From positions 52,481,439-52,545,438 of the forward strand of contig NC_088800.1 of assembly GCF_011386835.1 (NCBI RefSeq): 64,000 nt of DNA, written 5' to 3'. Of the stretch, positions 58,797 through 64,000 are shown one piece after another. Made by a program: the position numbers and the translations under genes. A model generated the notes under the pieces. It was given only the letters and a program-made list of their open reading frames with translations, was not told where the DNA came from and did not search any database. Source of the stretch: Chrysemys picta bellii (taxonomy: Eukaryota > Chordata > Testudines > Emydidae). Numbering within the stretch: position 1 is the first letter of the stretch; each line of letters begins with the position of its first letter.

Positions 58797-60607
58797 TTGG
58801 TCCCTCATAACCATGGACCGTGGGGTTCTTCGCTAGGTGGAAAGGGGATACTCTCTCCAATTTTCTTTCTCCCCACCCTTCCACCCTCCCTCCCCATCCC
58901 TCTTCAGGGACCCTCTCACGAGCAACTCCTCATTCAGGAGGTTCAGACGCTCCTCGCCATGGGGGCAATCAAGGAGGTTCCAAGAGAGCTAAGGGGCAGG
59001 GGGTTTTACTCCTGTTACTTCCTAATTCCCAAGAATGGGCTTTGGCCTATTCTCGACCTGCGCGGACTCAACAAATTCATGGTAAAGTTGAGGTTCCACA
59101 TGGTCTCCTTGGGCACCATTATACCTTCCCTGGAGACTGGTACACCACCCTCGACATGAAGGATGCATATTTCCACATAGCGATCCATCCAGCACACAGA
59201 CGCTTCCTCCGCTTTGTGGTCAACCGTGAACACTATCAGTTTACGGTTCTTCCATTCGGCCTCTCTACGGCCCCCCGGGTATTCACCAAATGTATGGCAG
59301 TAGTGGCAGTCTTCCTCCATCGTCGACAAATACAGGTATACCCATATCTCGATGACTGGCTCATCCAGGGGCGCACTAAGGAGCAGGTGTAGTCCCACAT
59401 TCAGTTGGTCACGGGCACGTTTGGTCGTTTAGGCCTCCTTCTCAACGTGGCGAAGTCGACGCTAGAACCGACCCAGAGAATAGAATTCATCAGGGCCGTC
59501 CTGGACTCCGTGCGTGCCGGATGCTCATTTCCAAGCTTTGTTGGACCTCATCCAGAGCCTTCAAAGCTTCCCAACCTCGACGGCAAGAACATGCTTGAGT
59601 CTTCTAGGACACGTGGCTTCTTGCACATACGTGACCAAGCATGCCAGACTAAGGCTCCGCCCGCTTCAAGCCTGGCTGGCATCTGTCTATCGCCCAGGTC
59701 GAGACAGCATGAACCTGGTAGTTACCGTCCCAGAGAAGGTCCTGACTTCCCTCCACTGGTGGCTAGACCCAGGGGCGGTATGCGAAGGAGGCCCCTTCCA
59801 CATCCCTCAGCCCTCCTTGTCCCTCGTTACGGACACGTCATCCCTGGGATGGGGCGCCCGTCTCAGGGACATCCAGACACAGAGTCTATGGACCCCATCC
59901 AAACTCTCTCTCCACATCAACGTACGGGAACTGATGGCGGTACATCTGGCTTGTCAAGCCTTTGAGGAGCGGCTGCATGGTCGTTGTGTGGCGGTCCTCA
60001 CAGACAACACTGCAGCCATGTTCTACATCAACAAGCAAGGGGAGCTCGTTCCTCCCCCATCTGTCAGGAGGCCATTCAACTCTGGGAGTTCTGCATAGCC
60101 CACTCCATTCACCTGGTGGTGTCTTTTCTCCCAGGGGTCCGGAACATGTTGGTGGACCACCTCAGCAGATCCTTCCACGCCCACAAGTGGTTGCTCCGTT
60201 CGGATGTCATCCACTCCATCTTCCTAAAGTGGGGGTTTCCCCAGGTCAACCTGTTTGCCTCACGCAACAACCGGAAATGCCCGGCATTTTGCTTCCTCCA
60301 AGGTCGTTCCCCGGGCTCTCTCACAGATGCCTTCCTACTCCCGTGGACAAGCCGATTGTTCTATGCCTTTCCGCCGTTTCCACTCATACACAAGGTCCTG
60401 CTCAAGGTGCACGGGGACAAGACATGTCTGATCCTGGTCGCCGCGGCGTGGCCCAGACAGCATTGGTACACCACGCTGTTGGAGATCTGTGTGGATGCCC
60501 CAGACCTGCTGCCCCTTTTTCCAGACCTGATCACTCAGGATCACGGCCACCTATGTCACCCCGACCTACGGTCCCTCCACCTCACGGTGTGGATGCTGCA
60601 TGGCTGA
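58797..60607 (+). pseudogene. DIRS reverse transcriptase/RNase H and downstream domain, broken
   Basis: Reverse transcriptase: QEVQTLLAMGAIKEVP and NGLWPILDLRGLNKF are in one frame (58,797-59,159). YTTLDMKDAYFHIAIH (motif A), VLPFGLSTAPRVF and VYPYLDDWLIQG (motif C, YLDD) are in another (58,820-59,392), so a frameshift lies near 59,130-59,150. A stop follows at 59,390. RNase H (59,514-60,098): SLVTDTSSLGWGARL, INVRELMAVHLA and VLTDNTAAMFYINKQG carry the acidic residues. After a frame change near 60,045, 59,984-60,607 gives VVSFLPGVRNMLVDHLSR and a DIRS-specific downstream domain (NLFASRNNRKCPAF, FYAFPPFPLIHKV). In family descriptions that position holds a methyltransferase-like domain; I infer this only by position. 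Confidence 0.87.
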
Positions 60608-60639
60608 GCCACTCAGAACTCCTCTGTTCTCATTTGGTG

Positions 60640-61655
60640 CAACAGGTTCTGTTGGGCAGCAGGAAACCTTCCATTCGGGCCACATATATAGCTAAGTGGA
60701 AGCGATTCTCATGTTGGTGCACTCACCGTGGCACGCCCCCCCCTCCAAGCATCTGTGTCTCTTATTCTGGACTATCTCCTGAGTCTGAAACAGCAGGGCC
60801 TGGCGATATTTTCCATCAGAGTTCACTTGGCGGCTATCTCAGCCTTCCACCCAGGAGCAAATAGCCGCACTGTCTTTGCCAATCCCATGGTCAGTAGGTT
60901 CCTTAAGGGCCTGGACCGTCTATACCCACAGGTACGACAGCCAGTCCCCACATGGGACCTTAACCTGGTCCTCTCCAGACTTATGGGGCCTCCATTCGAA
61001 CTGTTGGCCACCTGTTCCCTCCTATACCTCTCTTGGAAAATGGCTTTCCTCATTGCTATCACGTCGGCGAGGCGTGTCTCCAAACTCAAGGCTCTTAGCT
61101 CAGAACCACCCTACATGATCTTCCATAAGGATAAGGTGCAGCTACGACCTCACCCTGCCTTTCTTCCCAAGGTGGTATCGACCTTCCATATCAACCAAGA
61201 CATTTTCCTCCCGTTTTTTTACCCAAAACCGCACGCCAGACATCAGCAGCAGTGGCTATACTCCCTCAATGTTCGTAGGGCCCTTGCCTTCTACATTGAG
61301 TGTACGAAGCTGTTCCAGAAGACGACCCAGCTCTTCGTTGTGGTGGTGGACCAGATGAAGGGCCTCCCAGTCTCCACTCAGCGGATCTCTTCTTGGATCA
61401 CGTCCTGTATCCGTGCTTGTTATGATCTGGTGTTCCGACCCTGCCTCTTACCGCTCACTCCACAAGGGCTCAGGCCTCGTTGGTGGCCTTCCTGGCCCAC
61501 GTGCCAATCCAGGAGATCTGCAGAGCCGCTACTTGGTCTTCAGTACATACTTTTGACTCACACTATGCCATTGTCCAGCAAGCCAGAGACAATGTGGCAT
61601 TTGGTAGAGCAGTTCTTCAATCCACGGTACTTCACTCCGATCCCACCGCCTAAGT
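60640..61655 (+). pseudogene. DIRS tyrosine recombinase, frameshifted
   Basis: The N-terminal part (SRKPSIRATYIAKWKRF) is in one frame up to about 60,735. The main part (60,728-61,657) continues with QASVSLILDYLLSLKQQGLA and ITSARRVSKLKAL, which holds the first catalytic Arg. Near 61,430-61,450 the frame changes again. In the alternative frame the HSTR motif (His and second Arg) is near 61,456-61,467, followed by VPIQEICRAATW and a HYAI Tyr near 61,560. All four catalytic residues are therefore still encoded, but across separate frames. The enzyme would circularise or integrate the cDNA and replaces a DDE integrase. Confidence 0.88.
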
Positions 61656-61675
61656 AAGGCTTGGGAATCACCTAA

Positions 61676-61760
61676 TTGGAATCGATATGAGCAAGCACTC
61701 AAAGAAGAAAAGACGGTTACTCACCTTTGTTGTTCTTCGAGATGTGTTGCTCATATCCAT
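61676..61760 (+). repeat. DIRS internal complementary region
   Basis: ATATGAGCAAGCACTCAAAG and GACGGTTACTCACCTTTGTT are complementary to the outer ends of the left and right terminal repeats (for example AGTGCTTGCTCATAT at 50,093-50,107 and AAAGGTGAGTAACC near 61,991-62,004). In DIRS elements this region templates a circular intermediate (family knowledge). Confidence 0.82.
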
Positions 61761-62006
61761 TCCAAACCCGCCCTCCTTCCCCTCTGTCGGAGTAGCCGGC
61801 AAGAAGGAACTGAGGGGGCACTGGGTTGGCTGGGGTATATATCCAGTGCCATGAAGGCACCACTCCAGGGAGCAGCACAGCCAATCCACCGGGTGTTGCT
61901 AGGGTAAAAATTCTCCAATGGCCGTGCATGCGGTGCATGCACACCTAATTGGAATGGATATGAGCAACACATCTCGAAGAACAACAGTTACAAAGGTGAG
62001 TAACCA
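61736..62006 (-). repeat. DIRS right inverted terminal repeat
   Basis: Contains ATTGGAATGGATATGAGCAA near 61,942-61,961 and CTAGGGTAAAAATTCTCC near 61,899-61,916, the inverse of the left repeat. It also has GTGTTGCTCATATCCATTCC at its inner border, giving a local inverted pair. It lacks the MITE and the hAT insertion seen on the left, confirming that those came later. Confidence 0.85.
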
Positions 62007-64000
62007 TCTTTTTTCCCCTTCCAGGGTTTCAGTCTCTCTGGACTGTCTCAAGCTGTCTTCCAATCCATTGTCCAGATTGTGCCCCTCCCCCAGTGGGTGG
62101 TAGAGGAATGCAGGCCTGCCCACTACTCCAGGTTCCAGCCCAGGGACCCTATGACTAGTGTCTATGCAATCCCAGACCCCACTGCGCTGCTCCCTACCTT
62201 TTGTCTCTAGCTTTGGCCCCTCTCTATGTTAGCAGTGGAGCTTCTGCTGCTCCCTGTGGTTGTTTCACCCTTCTTGGGCTCTTGCTAGAGTCTGTAGGTC
62301 AAGGCAGGATCCCAGGCCTTATTCTCCCCCTTATTCTCCTCCTTGTCTCTTGCCAACTGCCACCTCTAGGGAGTAACTACAGCGCTCCTCCCACAGTCCC
62401 CTCTTACCACCAACTTCCTGCCTAGCCCTGCTCCTCCCCACTGGGCTTCGTCAGCCATTAGGCCTTAGCAGCCCTGCCTCTCCCCCAGTGCAGCCTCTCA
62501 TGGGGCTAATTGGCCCTTTTTAACTAGACACCCCATCACAACCTCCCAAGCCCGGGCTGCCTGCCAGCCTGTCCATTGCCAGGATCCTACCACTTGCTGG
62601 TTGCTATAACTATGAGAGGTGCTCTTAAATACTAGCAAATGCATCTGGATTATAGCTCCTCTAACCCAACTGATTACAGAGAGGAAGCAGGATTAAACTT
62701 CTAGCAACTGCCAACCACCTCACAAGGAAATGAACAGCTCAGTCACACCCACAGGTAAGCCTGAAAAATCCAAGGATCAAAGCCAGAACCAGAGCACCTG
62801 AAAGATGGCAATGAAAGCAAAGAGCTTGGCTCAGTTCCCCTTGAGGTACACAGCAATCACAGCCATTCTTTGGAGCTAGCATCACAGAGACCTCTCTCCG
62901 GAGTCTGTCAGTGCAGCTCTGAGAATCTACACCCATGCTCCCAGCCTCTATCAGCTCTGGGAGTGAGGTGTGGGGAAGATCCCATGTGGAAGAATGCCAT
63001 ATCTTCGACTCTCCTGGCTGGCTAGCTGTCCTGATGGTATAATTTGAAGCTCATCTCTCTCTCTAGTGTTGATGCCACAGTGCTGAGTGTGGTGTGTCAG
63101 AGCATGTGGTGTAAAAGAAAACTATAAGCAAACCGTGGGGTCTCAATGTGTTAACGTTTTGGGCAGGCTGCAAAGTCCCTTTCTCAGAGGCATTTGGAGC
63201 AGAGGTGAAGGTGAGGGATTGAAGGCTGAAGGTCCATGTGGGTTTGTGGCTGGGTCATTATTGAGCAGTCTAGTCATCCAGTGAGTTGGAGCGCACTTGT
63301 CGCAATTTTGTGTTTTAAATAACAATGAAGCACTGAGAACCCAGACTAGACCCTAGAGCAATTGCACTAAATCACGAAGCTCCATCCATGTTTAGCTGGT
63401 TAGTGACAAGAGAAGCCCCATTAACATTCGCTATTGATGCCATGGTAGAGGTCAGCAGTTCCAACAGGATTGATAGTGTCAGTGTCATAGCCATCTGCAC
63501 AGAACAGCCAAAGAGAAATTCTCCAAAACCATTAGTCACAGATCTATCCTTTGCGCTGACAAGCTCTTGGAACAGAGGGTGCTGATTCAGGGTACATACC
63601 ATCTGCGAGGAAAGGGGGCAGTTCTTTTTCTCTGCATGGCCAGTGACGAGAGCATCACGCTAGGGGTCAGGAGATCTTGGTTCTTTTCCTGGTTCTGCCA
63701 TCAGCCTCCTGACTCCATCTTGTCTGTGCACCTGTGGCGATCAGAGACAGGAATTAACCCCTTGTCTGCCGGTGATCAGATGGGGCCTCTGCCTCCTGTC
63801 ACAGACATCCCATTGAGTTCAAAGCAGGTTTTTGAAAGATCCCATGGCAAGAAACGTACCTCACCGTGAGTAAATGAGGGGAGAAGTCCAACAGCGCAAA
63901 CAAACTTTTGTAGCTGTCTAGAGGATTTAGATATACAGCTCCCCTTGTCTAAAGCCCCTAGCTCTGACCCTAGCTGGCTTTGAAACTCTTAACCAGTTCT
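62007..64000. other. Intergenic DNA, possible LTR remnant, no gene
   Basis: About 62,010-62,540 ends in GACACCCCATCACA, which on the minus strand would be a TGTGATGGGGTGTC start of an LTR-type repeat. No partner end or target duplication is placed, so this is a weak call. From 62,541 to 64,000 I see no coding domain. The plus open frame at 63,388-63,585 and others show no known motif. Confidence 0.3.

Larger units (their letters stand above)
50057..62006 (+). mobile_element. DIRS retroelement, hosting three later insertions
   Basis: DIRS elements are tyrosine-recombinase retrotransposons with inverted terminal repeats and an internal complementary region. Here the left repeat begins near 50,057 and includes GCTCATATCCATTCCAATTA and TTTTTACCCTAGCAAGACC. 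The right repeat near 61,735-62,006 is its inverse. Between them lie Gag (56,144-58,514), RT/RNase H and downstream domain (58,797-60,607) and YR (60,640-61,655). Three insertions with readable target duplications lie between the left repeat and Gag: 50,225-50,347, 50,404-51,568 and 51,712-56,093. The net length is about 6.2 kb, normal for the family. All coding regions carry lesions. Confidence 0.9.

Overview
The window is nuclear DNA from an amniote vertebrate, most likely a turtle. It has one protein-coding exon in a CpG island, long AT-rich intronic or intergenic stretches, and many transposable elements. The turtle assignment is an inference from the repeats: tRNA-headed SINEs with CR1-like tails, CR1 LINEs, a DIRS tyrosine-recombinase retroelement, paired Harbinger genes and hAT elements. 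No species can be fixed.

Positions 1-25,208 are probably part of intron 1 of a minus-strand gene. The first exon lies at 25,209-26,207 and encodes 333 residues ending in an EF-hand; it is recognised as RAB11FIP3 (Rab11 family-interacting protein 3). Upstream of it, about 26,210-27,620 is a CpG-rich promoter island. The intron carries hAT-like elements with 8-bp target duplications (278, 2,648, 4,753), Harbinger MITEs (3,339 and 23,469), two possible solo LTRs (6,532 and 10,689), Tc/mariner-type MITEs (9,414 and 14,651), CR1/L3 relics and SINEs.

Positions 28,282-42,579 are intergenic and transposon-rich: a minus-strand CR1 lacking the centre of its reverse transcriptase, a broken hAT transposase gene with a TTF-type zinc finger, and a plus-strand CR1 split by a 1.6-kb hAT element that carries a G-rich minisatellite.

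Positions 42,583-62,006 are a transposon cluster. One Harbinger element (42,583-46,588) carries a DDE transposase gene and a convergent Myb/SANT gene, both mutated. A CR1 tail is split by a palindromic hAT MITE. A DIRS retroelement (about 50,057-62,006) with inverted terminal repeats and Gag, RT/RNase H and tyrosine-recombinase regions is itself interrupted by three later insertions: a 123-bp MITE, a 1.2-kb hAT element filled by a CpG-rich minisatellite, and a second 4.4-kb Harbinger element. The DIRS length without these insertions is about 6.2 kb.

Every transposon gene examined carries stops or frameshifts. RAB11FIP3 exon 1 is the only host coding sequence I can support. The most informative structures are the nested insertions with readable target duplications, the minisatellite-bearing hAT elements, and two facing ZNF143-like motifs inside one of them.
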